Part shown: positions 16,032 through 24,115 of the stretch, piece by piece | Position numbering within the stretch: position 1 is the first letter of the stretch | Layout: each line of letters starts with the position of its first letter | Position numbers and translations under genes: made by a program | The notes under the pieces: generated by a model | What the model was told of the DNA's origin: nothing | The model's database searches: none | The model's input: the letters and a program-made list of their open reading frames with translations, nothing else | Origin: Micromonospora cabrerizensis | GTDB taxonomy: Bacteria; Actinomycetota; Actinomycetes; Mycobacteriales; Micromonosporaceae | DNA: 51,350 nt | Reading direction: 5' to 3' | Assembly (NCBI RefSeq): GCF_022230955.1 | Contig: NZ_JAKKFI010000055.1 | Span: 1-51,350, forward strand

Positions 16032-16460
16032 CCGCTGTCTCCGTCCGGTGCGGGTGCCGCCGGTTGGTGAAACGGTGCCGGCGGCGAGGTCGGGACGTGC
16101 CGGAATGCTCGGCGGTGACCCGGCACGTCGTTGGCCGGCGATGCGGTGCGGTGGAACGTCGCGAGCGGGACGGCAGCGACCGGTCGAGGGCGTCGGATCT
16201 GGCCTGACCGTTGAGTGACGTGAGGATGCAATACCTGTCGATGGGAATGTCACCATACGACAATCGCGCCTCGTCGTCCCGTCAATCGTTGCGATGTGTC
16301 GGTAGGTCGACTTCGCTTTCCGACTAACGCGCCAATTGGTTCTACGCCTACTGACCTAGCCACCCCCGTGGCCGACAGCGAAATCTTGTTCATGATTTCC
16401 CCGGGAGTTGGCGGACGACCCCGGCCACCGCCGGGCGACCGGCCTGCGGAGGGAGGAACG
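16032..16460. other. Long intergenic region between divergent genes
   Basis: 429 bases between the AraC regulator (leftward) and an unknown protein (rightward), the longest gap in the window. It is less GC-rich than its surroundings between 16210 and 16400 and contains a CCAATTGG palindrome (about 16330). No convincing ORF, RNA gene or complete promoter is seen. An in-frame upstream start for the rightward gene at 16296 is possible but has no ribosome site. Confidence 0.4.
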
Positions 16461-17123
16461 TTGGACAGTACCGATCCTGACCGCGTCGTTCGGCTGGCCG
16501 TGGCCGAGGCGCTGGCCCGGGTGGCGGACGAGGACAGCCTGGGCCTGGGCGAGGGCGACGCGGTCGAGCGACTCGGCCGGGCTCTGCGCGAGGTGCTACG
16601 CCGCGCACTCGACGACCGGGTGCCCCTGACCACGCCGGACTTCGTCGACCTCTGCCGTGACCTGGGTCTGAACCGGGACGCCTTCGACCTGCTGGGGCAC
16701 TACCTGATGACCGCGTTGCTGGCCCACCACGTCGGGCCGGACGCCCTGATCCGCGTCGGGGTGCTCTTCGGGACCGTCGGGCGCTACCTGCCCGGTGCCC
16801 GCCCGATGGGGCACCGCAACGGTGGACCCGCGCAACGGCGACGCGACGTGCGCGCGGACAACAGCGTCGTCGGCCGCTACCGCCGCACGAAGCTGCCCGA
16901 GCACCTTCCCAACCCCCCGAGCTGGACCTGCACCGGGTGTGGTCGCGAGTGGCCCTGCGCCACGAAGCAGAGCCAACTGCTCGCCGAGTTCGGTGGCGCA
17001 CGCGCCGCCCTCGCCGTCTATCTCGGCTCCTGCCTCGTCGCCGCAGCCCAGGACCTGCCCACGGTGCCGCTGCCCCGGGTCCGGCTCCGATTCCTGGGCT
17101 GGCTGCCGCGCGCCCGGATCTGA
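16461..17123 (+). CDS. Unknown protein with C-terminal CxxC...WPC motif
   Basis: 220 residues from a TTG start that has GGAGGGAGG seven bases upstream. Residues 1-110 are helical and leucine/arginine/aspartate rich. The last 70 residues contain WTCTGCGREWPCATKQSQLL, then a predicted helix AALAVYLGSCLVAAAQDL and RLRFLGWLPRAR. I have the impression that this C-terminal module (CxxC, WPC, helix, FLGW) recurs in short actinobacterial proteins, including C-terminal extensions of flavin reductases, but I cannot name it. Its cysteines could hold a metal. No signal or membrane segment. Confidence 0.55.
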   Translation: MDSTDPDRVVRLAVAEALARVADEDSLGLGEGDAVERLGRALREVLRRALDDRVPLTTPDFVDLCRDLGLNRDAFDLLGHYLMTALLAHHVGPDALIRVGVLFGTVGRYLPGARPMGHRNGGPAQRRRDVRADNSVVGRYRRTKLPEHLPNPPSWTCTGCGREWPCATKQSQLLAEFGGARAALAVYLGSCLVAAAQDLPTVPLPRVRLRFLGWLPRARI

Positions 17124-17249
17124 CCAGCACGCCCCCGGCCCGCCCGTCGTCGGAGACCCCCACGCCACCGGAACAGCGCGGGCACTAGGCAGAGGGGACA
17201 TCGATGCGATGGAATGTGATCCACGCATCGCGCCCCCGGGAGGACACCG

Positions 17250-19247
17250 ATGACGTCTGCTCCGTCGTCCGCCAGCATCCGCGCCCGCGTCGCCAGCGTC
17301 CTGGTCGGCCTGCTGGTCGCGGCACTACCGGTGACCCCGGTGACCGCCTCTCCGGTGGCCACCACCCCCACTGCGGCGGAGCCGGCGGCCGGGCATCGCC
17401 CGGTGCCCGCGCACGTCCGGGGCGACCAGACGGTCCCCGCCTACTCCTACGCCGACGCGATCCGGGAGAGCGTCTGGGTTCAGACCTCCGCCGACAGCGA
17501 CGGTGACGGTGCGCCCGACCGGGTGGCCGTCGACCTCGTCCGGCCCCGGGAGGCCGCAGCCGCAGGGGTCCGCGTACCGGTCATCATGGACGCGTCGCCC
17601 TACTACCTCTGCTGTGGACGGGGCAACGAGAGTGAACTCAAGACGTACGACGCCGCCGGTGTGATCGCCAAGGCCCCGCTGTTCTACGACAACTACTTCG
17701 TCCCCCGCGGGTACGCCTTCGCCGCCGTGGACCTCGCGGGCACCGCCCGCTCCACCGGCTGCGAGGACGTCGGTGGCCCGGCCGAGGTGGGCAGTGCCAG
17801 GGCGGTGGTGGACTGGCTCAACGGGCGGGCCCGCGCGTACACCGCCGACGGGCAGCCGGTCAGCGCCACCTGGAGCACCGGCCAGGTGGGCATGATCGGC
17901 AAGTCGTGGGACGGCTCGGTCGCCAACGGGGTCGCCGCCACCGGTGTGCAGGGGCTGGCCACGATCGTCCCGATCTCGGCGATCTCCAGCTGGTACGACT
18001 ACATGCGCTACCAGGGGAACCTGCGGACCACCGACTATCCCGGCTACCTGCACTCGTACGTCAGCGGCCGCACCGACGAAGCCTGCGCGGACGCTCTGGC
18101 CCGGCTGCGCGCGGACAGCGCCGAGGAGACCGGTGACCACAACGCGTTCTGGGCGAGGCGCGACTACCGGCCCTCGGCCGACCGGGTCCGGGCCAGCGTC
18201 TTCGTGGCGCACGGCGTCAACGACCTGAACGTCACGACCAACCAGTTCGCCCGCTGGTGGCAGGAGCTGGCCGACCAGGGCGTGCCCCGCAAGCTCTGGC
18301 TCTACCAGGCCGGCCACGAGGACCCGTTCGACGTCCGGCGCGCCGAGTGGGTGACCGCCCTGCACCGCTGGTTCGACTTCTGGTTGCAGGGGCTGCGCAA
18401 CGGGGTGATGAACGAGCCACGGGTCGACCTGGAGACCGCTCCGGGCACCTGGACGACAGAGCGGGACTGGCCCGCCCCCGGCACCCGCGACGTCCGGGTC
18501 GCCCTCGGCGCGGGCGACGGCGTGACGGGCACGCTCGGCGGGCGCGGCGCGCGACCGGGTCGGGAGCAGGCGTACGTCGACGCGTCACTGTCCGAGGCCG
18601 AGTTGGTCGCCGAGCCGAACACCGCCACCGCCGGGCGAATGGTCTTCCTCTCCGGTGCCCTGACCGCGCCCCTGCGGATCTCCGGCAGCCCATCGGTGCG
18701 GCTGCGGGTGCGGGTGGACCGGCCCACCGCCGAGCTGACCGCCCGACTGGTCGACTACGGCACCGCCGAGCGGATCCGCTACGACAGCTCGGAGGGCGTG
18801 CGGACGCTGGCAACGGAGTCCTGCTGGGGAGCCTCCACCGACGTCGACGACGCCTGCTACCGGGACACCGAGGAGATCACCGGGGTCTCCGACCACGCGG
18901 TGCTGACCCGGGGCTGGCTCGACGCCGCGCACCACCGCTCGCTACGGTTCACCACACCACTGCGGCCGGACCGCTGGTACACGGTGACCGTGCCGCTGAA
19001 CGCGTACGACGCGGTGCTGCCCGCAGGTCACGTGCTCGGCCTGGTCCTCGGGCAGAGCGACCCGGAGTTCACCGAGACCGACGACCAGGACGCCACCGTA
19101 CGCGTCGATCTCGGCCGCAGTGAGCTGGTCCTTCCGGTCGCGGGCCGCGCCGGGTTGCCCGCCGTGGACGTCGCGCCGCCGGTGGTCACCGCGCCCGCCG
19201 ACCCGTCGGCCGCCCGGACGGGCGGTGACAGGCGGCAGGTGCCCTGA
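17250..19247 (+). CDS. Exported CocE/NonD-type hydrolase (Xaa-Pro dipeptidyl-peptidase, S15)
   Basis: 665 residues. Sec signal peptide (basic start, VASVLVGLLVAALPVTPVTA core). The alpha/beta hydrolase domain carries the nucleophile in GKSWDGS (Ser219), Asp325 in HGVNDLNV and His356 in QAGHEDPF, the triad of the X-Pro dipeptidyl-peptidase/CocE family. The C-terminal jelly-roll domain (about 440-640) has the usual LTAPLRISGSP and PLNAYDAVLPAGHVLGLVLG strands. Probably cleaves X-Pro dipeptides from extracellular peptides, although some homologues are esterases. GGGAGGA precedes the ATG by seven bases. Monocistronic. Confidence 0.9.
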   Translation: MTSAPSSASIRARVASVLVGLLVAALPVTPVTASPVATTPTAAEPAAGHRPVPAHVRGDQTVPAYSYADAIRESVWVQTSADSDGDGAPDRVAVDLVRPREAAAAGVRVPVIMDASPYYLCCGRGNESELKTYDAAGVIAKAPLFYDNYFVPRGYAFAAVDLAGTARSTGCEDVGGPAEVGSARAVVDWLNGRARAYTADGQPVSATWSTGQVGMIGKSWDGSVANGVAATGVQGLATIVPISAISSWYDYMRYQGNLRTTDYPGYLHSYVSGRTDEACADALARLRADSAEETGDHNAFWARRDYRPSADRVRASVFVAHGVNDLNVTTNQFARWWQELADQGVPRKLWLYQAGHEDPFDVRRAEWVTALHRWFDFWLQGLRNGVMNEPRVDLETAPGTWTTERDWPAPGTRDVRVALGAGDGVTGTLGGRGARPGREQAYVDASLSEAELVAEPNTATAGRMVFLSGALTAPLRISGSPSVRLRVRVDRPTAELTARLVDYGTAERIRYDSSEGVRTLATESCWGASTDVDDACYRDTEEITGVSDHAVLTRGWLDAAHHRSLRFTTPLRPDRWYTVTVPLNAYDAVLPAGHVLGLVLGQSDPEFTETDDQDATVRVDLGRSELVLPVAGRAGLPAVDVAPPVVTAPADPSAARTGGDRRQVP

Positions 19248-19309
19248 CCGGGCGGCCGGGCGGGGCCGCGATCGGGCACCACGCGCGGTCGAGGTGTCAC
19301 CCCCTGCTG

Positions 19310-19326
19310 CCCCGGCCAGGCCGGGG
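19310..19326 (+). terminator. Short GC hairpin after the CocE-type gene
   Basis: CCCCGG (19310-19315), loop CCAGG, CCGGGG (19321-19326). A six-pair all-GC stem between two rightward genes, followed by no T-run. Confidence 0.3.
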
Positions 19327-19431
19327 GAGGGTGTTCATCGTGGGCACGCGCCGCGTACGACGGGTGTTCACCGCACTCTCCGAAGCTCCTTGATCGAAAG
19401 AGCATTCGCTTGATCGAGGAGAGGCTCTCAC

Positions 19432-20943
19432 GTGCGAGACAGGCAACCCGAAGAGACCGAGCACGCGCAGCTGTCACGGCGCAAGCTGGTCAAGTACGCG
19501 GGCGTCGGCGCGACGCTGGCCGCGGCCAGCCCCCTGGTCGGTGCGGGCGCGGCGTGGGCCGACGAGGAGCGCCGGCCCGGTGACGACGACACGAGCGACC
19601 GGGGCGGCTCCAGGAACCGGGTGTGGCGTGCGGGCGACCACCACATCCACTCCGAGTACAGCGGCGAGTTCGACACGACGAAGTCCCCGATCGTCTTCCA
19701 CAAGGGCGCGGACGCGGTCTACCCGATCGTCACCAACGCCATCATGGCGAAGAACTTCGGCCTGACCTGGGCCATGTGCACCGACCACGGTGGGCCGACC
19801 CACTCGAAGGTGAACATCGAGCAGGCGTACCCGGACCTGCTGCGTTCGCGCAAGCTGGTCCCCGAGGTGCTCCAGTTCTGGGGCATGGAGTTCGACGCGC
19901 CCTCGCTGGACCACCACACGCTGATGATCCCGCGCCACGACGACGAGGCGAAGCAGCTCTTCGAGCTGGAGAGCCGCTTCGCGAAGTACGACGCGTTCCC
20001 CACGGACCCGGCCCGGGACACCGAGGCGAAGATGGTGGAGTTCCTCAAGGTGGCCCGGGGCATGTCGCACAAGCCGCTGGTGATCGCCCACCACGCGTCC
20101 CGTTCGGCGCCCGGTCTCGGTGTCTACGGTCAGGACACCCCGCGCGAGTTCCGCAACGGCAACAACGCCGCGCCGGACGTCTACATCGGCTTCGAGGGCG
20201 CGCCCGGTCACCAGGCCGGCCCGCTCAACGGTGGCAAGCGGGGCGGGTACGGCAACCACCCCACCTACGGCGGCTTCGACCAGATGACCGCCCGGGTCGG
20301 CGGTCTGTGGGACTCGCTGCTCGGTGAGGGCCGGCGCTGGTGGATCACCGCGACCTCGGACTCGCACGTGCACTGGACCCGCGGCGGCGCGGACTTCTGG
20401 CCGGGCGAGTACAGCAAGACGTACGTGCACGCACGGCAGGACTACGGCGACATCATGGACGGTCTGCGCAACGGCCGGATCTGGGTGACCACCGGCGACC
20501 TGATCCGCAGCCTCGACGTCACCGCCACGTCCCAGGGCAGGACGGCCGAGGTGGGCGAGACCATCACGGTCAGCCGTCGCAGCCGTACCGACGTCGAGAT
20601 CGAGATCACCTTCCGTCCGTTGGGTGGCCCGAACGCGAACGGTGACCGTCCCGAGGTCCGCCGGGTCGACCTGATCGTCGGCCGGATCACCGGCCCGAGC
20701 GCCAGCCTGGACGCCGACACCAACCCCACCACCACGGTGGCGGCCCGGTTCGGCCCGAGGGACTGGCGTCGCAAGGGTGACAGCTACGTCATCCGGCACA
20801 CGCTGCGCAACGTCGAGGCGGACACCTACGCGCGGGTGCGGGGCACCAGCACCGACGAGGCCGAGCCGCTCGCCGACGGGCTGGAGAGCCCGTGGGACGA
20901 CCTGTGGTTCTACTCGAACCCGGTGTTCGTGCACGTGCGCTGA
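19432..20943 (+). CDS. Tat-exported PHP-domain metallophosphoesterase-like protein
   Basis: 503 residues. The N-terminus has a twin-arginine motif (SRRKLVKYAGVGATLAAASP) and an AWADE cleavage region near residue 43, so export folded through Tat is likely. The PHP domain is recognisable from its metal-binding motifs: GDHHIHSEYSG, CTDHGG, VIAHHASRS and ATSDSHVHW. PHP domains bind two or three metals and hydrolyse phosphoesters. A C-terminal beta-rich region (about 370-495) follows. GTG start with AGGAGAGG upstream. The substrate is unknown; folded export fits a metalloenzyme loaded with metal in the cytoplasm. Confidence 0.8.
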   Translation: MRDRQPEETEHAQLSRRKLVKYAGVGATLAAASPLVGAGAAWADEERRPGDDDTSDRGGSRNRVWRAGDHHIHSEYSGEFDTTKSPIVFHKGADAVYPIVTNAIMAKNFGLTWAMCTDHGGPTHSKVNIEQAYPDLLRSRKLVPEVLQFWGMEFDAPSLDHHTLMIPRHDDEAKQLFELESRFAKYDAFPTDPARDTEAKMVEFLKVARGMSHKPLVIAHHASRSAPGLGVYGQDTPREFRNGNNAAPDVYIGFEGAPGHQAGPLNGGKRGGYGNHPTYGGFDQMTARVGGLWDSLLGEGRRWWITATSDSHVHWTRGGADFWPGEYSKTYVHARQDYGDIMDGLRNGRIWVTTGDLIRSLDVTATSQGRTAEVGETITVSRRSRTDVEIEITFRPLGGPNANGDRPEVRRVDLIVGRITGPSASLDADTNPTTTVAARFGPRDWRRKGDSYVIRHTLRNVEADTYARVRGTSTDEAEPLADGLESPWDDLWFYSNPVFVHVR

Positions 20944-21039
20944 CCCGGCGCGGCACCACCACCGCGGGTCCGTCCCGCGCCGCTGGACGGTCGGGCGGTG
21001 CGGGACGGGCCCGCGTGGCGTTCCGCCCCCTGCGGGACG

Positions 21040-21633
21040 TCAGTCGGTGCTGCGGCGGCGGGCTCGGGGAGTGCTGCTCCGCCCGCCGCGGCCGGGCGCG
21101 GCGTCGGTCCGGCTCGTCGTCGGCGCCGGGGTGGGTTGCACCTGCGCCACCACCTCGCAGAGGTCGCGCAGCGGGTCCACCGCCTGGGCCGAGCAGGCGA
21201 CCTGTTGGAGCAGCGTCCGTAGCGTCGCCGCGTCGGTTGGCGCGAGCGACCCCAGCAGGTGCGACTCGACCTGCCGCAGCGCCGAGCGCCGCTGCTCCCA
21301 GGCGGCGCGGCCGGCGTCGGTGACGTCGATGAGCCGGTTGCGCCGGTCCGCGGGGTCCGCCCGGCGGGCGACGAAACCGGGCCGTTCCAGGTCGTCGATC
21401 AGGTACGTGAGGACGGTGCGGTCGAGGCCGAGCTCCTCGGCGATGGCCCCCTGGTTGCGCGACGGCCCGTTGATCGCCGCCGTGAGCAACTGGTAACCGC
21501 GTGGGCCGCCGGGAAAGTCGGTGAGTGTGTGCTCGGCCGCCCGGACGTAGCCACGGAAGACGATCCCGAGCATCCAACCCAGGTCGTCGTCGAGCGGATC
21601 GGGCCGGTCCGGCCGGTGAGGGGCACCCGTCAT
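21040..21633 (-). CDS. MarR-family transcriptional regulator
   Basis: 197 residues. Winged helix of the MarR type: NQGAIAEELGLDRTVLTYLI for the recognition helix and RRADPADRRNRLIDVTDAGR for the wing. A low-complexity, arginine/serine/threonine-rich tail of about 45 residues follows. The ATG at 21633 is used; the frame is open 24 codons further without support. It diverges from the LLM-hemerythrin gene, which it probably regulates together with itself. Confidence 0.88.
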   Translation of the reverse strand: MTGAPHRPDRPDPLDDDLGWMLGIVFRGYVRAAEHTLTDFPGGPRGYQLLTAAINGPSRNQGAIAEELGLDRTVLTYLIDDLERPGFVARRADPADRRNRLIDVTDAGRAAWEQRRSALRQVESHLLGSLAPTDAATLRTLLQQVACSAQAVDPLRDLCEVVAQVQPTPAPTTSRTDAAPGRGGRSSTPRARRRSTD

Positions 21634-21665
21634 CCCCCGACAGTAGCGCAGTGACGCAGACCTTG

Positions 21666-21696
21666 TTGGCAGAAGATGTTCTGAGTGACATAAGGT
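21666..21696 (+). promoter_or_regulatory. Promoter of the LLM-hemerythrin gene with a MarR-like operator
   Basis: TTGGCA (21666-21671) and TAAGGT (21691-21696) with a 19-base spacer. The spacer carries the inverted repeat CAGAA-GATG-TTCTG (21670-21683), a plausible MarR site between the divergent genes. Confidence 0.35.
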
Positions 21697-21747
21697 TGAG
21701 GCCATGACGCATCGCCCGAGGCGTCGTGTGAATCGGGAGGCTCACAG

Positions 21748-23373
21748 ATGAGCGACTACGGCCACGACCTGGTCTTCGGATCCTTCGTCACCCCCAGCAA
21801 CGGCGATCCGGACCGCACGGTCGGCGTCGCCGTCCTGTCCGAGCAGGTCGGGCTGGACCTGGTCACCTTCCAGGACCACCCGTACCAGCCGGCGTTCCTC
21901 GACACCTGGACGTTGCTGAGCTTCGTCGCGGCCCGGACCAGCCGAGTGCACCTGGCGGCGAACGTGACGAACCTGCCGCTGCGCCCACCGGCGGTGCTCG
22001 CCCGCAGCGTGGCCAGCCTGGACCTGCTCAGCGGCGGCCGGGTCGGCCTCGGCCTCGGCGCGGGAGCGTTCTGGGACGCCATCGAGGCGATGGGCGGCCG
22101 GCGGTTGACCCCCGGCCAGGGCGTACGCGCGTTGGAGGAGGCCATCGAGGTCATCCGTCAGCTCTGGGACGCCGAGACGCGCGGTGGTGTCCGGGTCGAC
22201 GGCGAGTTCTACCGGGTGGTGGGTGCCAAGCGCGGGCCGGCCCCGGCGCACGCGGTGCCCATCTGGTTGGGCGCGTACAAGCCCCGGATGCTCCAGCTCA
22301 CCGGTCGCCGGGCCGACGGTTGGCTGCCCTCGCTGAGCTACCTCGAAGCCGGTGACCTGGCCAAGGGCAACGCGATCATCGACGACGCCGCGCAGCGGGC
22401 CGGCCGGTCACCGCAGGACGTGCGCCGCCTGCTCAACATCTCCGGCCAGTTCTCGCCCGTCGGGCGCGGCCCGCTGAACGGGCCCGCCGAGCAGTGGGTG
22501 CGGGAGCTGACCGAGCTGGCGCTGGGGGAGGGCGTCAGCGCCTTCATCCTCGGCAGCGACGACCCCGACGACCTTCGCCGGTTCGCCGGCGAGGTGGCCC
22601 CCGCCGTCCGCGAGTTGGTCGCGGCCGAGCGCGAGCGGGGTGTGGCGCCGCAGCGTACGCCGGATGCGGACCGGGCGGCTGAGCCGGAGCCGGAGGCGAA
22701 GCCGGAGCCGGAGGCGAAGCCGGAGCCGGTCGCCGCCGCGCCGGTGCGGGCGAGCCGCGCGAGCGTGACCGGCGGAGCGTTCGCCGTGGTGCCGACCCCC
22801 GACGACGGTGTGCGGCGCAGCGACCAGCAGGTCTGGGACGAGTCGGCCCGGCCGACCGGGCCGGTGCCCGACCCGGAGCGCACCTACACGCCGCACGAGC
22901 AGGCCACCGGTGCGCATCTGGTGCAGGTCCACGACGGCCTGCGTGCCGAGCTGGCCCAGATCCACGACCTGATCGAGCAGGTGGCGGCCGGCGAGATCGA
23001 CGCGGGTGCGGCCCGGTCGCACATCAACACGATGACCATGCGGCAGAACCGGTGGACGCTCGGCGTCTACTGCGAGTCGTACTGCCGCATCGTCACCACC
23101 CACCACACGATCGAGGACCAGTCGCTCTTTCCCCGGTTGCGGGCGCGTGACCCCCGGCTCGGCCCGGTCGTCGACCGGCTGGAGCAGGAGCACCACGTGA
23201 TTCACGACGTGTTGGAGGGCGTCGACCAGGCTCTGGTCGCGTACGTCGGGTCGCCGGACGGTCTCGCCGAGCTGCGGGAAGCGGTGAACCTGCTGACCGA
23301 CTCCCTGCTGTCGCACCTCAGCTACGAGGAGCGGGAGCTGGTCGAGCCGCTGGCCCGGTTGGGCATCGCCTGA
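21748..23373 (+). CDS. LLM flavin-dependent oxidoreductase fused to a hemerythrin domain
   Basis: 541 residues. Residues 1-290 are a bacterial luciferase-like (F420/FMN) TIM barrel: LVFGSFVTPSNG, LDLVTFQDHPYQPAFLDTWT, GLGLGAGAFWDAIEAMGGRR and VPIWLGAYKPRMLQLTGRRA. Residues about 300-385 are a Pro/Glu/Ala-rich linker with EPEAKP repeats. Residues 390-541 are a hemerythrin HHE bundle with ligands in VHDGL, HHTIED, EQEHHVIHD and HLSYEE. The diiron domain may sense or deliver oxygen or NO to the flavin enzyme. RBS GGGAGG. A divergent MarR regulator lies 114 bases upstream. Confidence 0.88.
   Translation: MSDYGHDLVFGSFVTPSNGDPDRTVGVAVLSEQVGLDLVTFQDHPYQPAFLDTWTLLSFVAARTSRVHLAANVTNLPLRPPAVLARSVASLDLLSGGRVGLGLGAGAFWDAIEAMGGRRLTPGQGVRALEEAIEVIRQLWDAETRGGVRVDGEFYRVVGAKRGPAPAHAVPIWLGAYKPRMLQLTGRRADGWLPSLSYLEAGDLAKGNAIIDDAAQRAGRSPQDVRRLLNISGQFSPVGRGPLNGPAEQWVRELTELALGEGVSAFILGSDDPDDLRRFAGEVAPAVRELVAAERERGVAPQRTPDADRAAEPEPEAKPEPEAKPEPVAAAPVRASRASVTGGAFAVVPTPDDGVRRSDQQVWDESARPTGPVPDPERTYTPHEQATGAHLVQVHDGLRAELAQIHDLIEQVAAGEIDAGAARSHINTMTMRQNRWTLGVYCESYCRIVTTHHTIEDQSLFPRLRARDPRLGPVVDRLEQEHHVIHDVLEGVDQALVAYVGSPDGLAELREAVNLLTDSLLSHLSYEERELVEPLARLGIA
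22687..22722 (+). repeat. 18-bp tandem repeat in the inter-domain linker
   Basis: Two perfect copies of an 18-base unit, GAGCCGGAGGCGAAGCCG, plus a partial third. They encode the EPEAKP linker between the luciferase-like and hemerythrin domains. Confidence 0.6.
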
Positions 23374-23402
23374 TCGGCGCGGCCCTCCCCGGGCGGCAGG
23401 GG

Positions 23403-23447
23403 TTGCCCCGGAAAACCTGAGAGACTACTTTCGAAACATGTCTCTCA
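23403..23447 (+). promoter_or_regulatory. Leaderless promoter embedded in a 30-bp palindrome
   Basis: TTGCCC (23403-23408), 17-base spacer, TACTTT (23426-23431), then six bases to the ATG at 23438. A palindrome of TGAGAGAC (23418-23425), TTTCGAAA (23429-23436) and GTCTCTCA (23440-23447) shares one centre at 23432.5 and covers the -10 box and the start codon. Binding here would block both transcription start and the first codons, so autorepression by the encoded ArsR-type protein is likely. Confidence 0.55.
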
Positions 23448-24115
23448 AGAATCCGTACGGGGACTTCGAGATCACCGAGCCGCAGGCACTGCGGGCGCTG
23501 GCCCACCCGGTGCGGCTGGCGATCCTCGAACACCTCCAGCGGCACGGCCCGGCCACGGCGACCGGGCTCTCCCCGCACGTCGGCGCCACCCCCTCGGTGG
23601 TCAGTTGGCACCTGCGACACCTCGCGACGTTCGGGCTGGTCACCGACTGGGACGGCGCCACCAGCAAGCGGGAACGCTGGTGGCAGGCCGCTGCCCGGGG
23701 CTTCCGATTCACCGCGACCGACAGCGCCGAAGGGCAGTCCGCCAGCCAACAGCTGCGCGGCGAGATGTTCGCCCGCAACGCCGACGCGCCGCAGCAGTGG
23801 CTGCTGAGCGAGGAGCCCCGGCTGGACCCCGAGTGGCGCGCGCTGGCCGGCATCGCCGACACCCGCTTCGTGGCCACCGCCGACGAGCTTCGACAGCTCG
23901 AGGAGTCGATCGAGGAGCTGATCGCCCCGTACGTGCGGCGCAAGGAGGCGTCGGCGCCGGACGGCGCGCGGATCGTCCGGATGCTGCGCTACCTCCTGCC
24001 CGAGCCCGGCGACGACGACGCGTCGGCCGAGCCCGGCGGCGACGACGCGTCGGCCGAACCCACCGACGGCGACGTCTCGGTCGAGCCCACCGGCGACGAC
24101 GCGGCCACGTCGTGA
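23438..24115 (+). CDS. ArsR-type winged-helix regulator with acidic repeat tail
   Basis: 225 residues. N-terminal winged helix (about 12-90): EPQALRALAHPVRLAILEHL, then VGATPSVVSWHLRHLATFGL. No metal-binding cysteine motif. A helical middle domain (95-185) is followed by a 35-residue acidic tail of nine-residue repeats of the type GDDASAEPT. Its last four bases overlap the GTG of an MFS exporter gene (GTGA), so the two are translated together. This arrangement is common for drug pumps under a small local repressor. The inducer is probably a pump substrate. Confidence 0.82.
   Translation: MSLKNPYGDFEITEPQALRALAHPVRLAILEHLQRHGPATATGLSPHVGATPSVVSWHLRHLATFGLVTDWDGATSKRERWWQAAARGFRFTATDSAEGQSASQQLRGEMFARNADAPQQWLLSEEPRLDPEWRALAGIADTRFVATADELRQLEESIEELIAPYVRRKEASAPDGARIVRMLRYLLPEPGDDDASAEPGGDDASAEPTDGDVSVEPTGDDAATS
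24011..24091 (+). repeat. 27-bp tandem repeats at the 3' end of the regulator gene
   Basis: Three 27-base units (24011, 24038, 24065) and a partial fourth encode the acidic tail. The first two share GACGACGCGTCGGCCGA. Confidence 0.6.
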
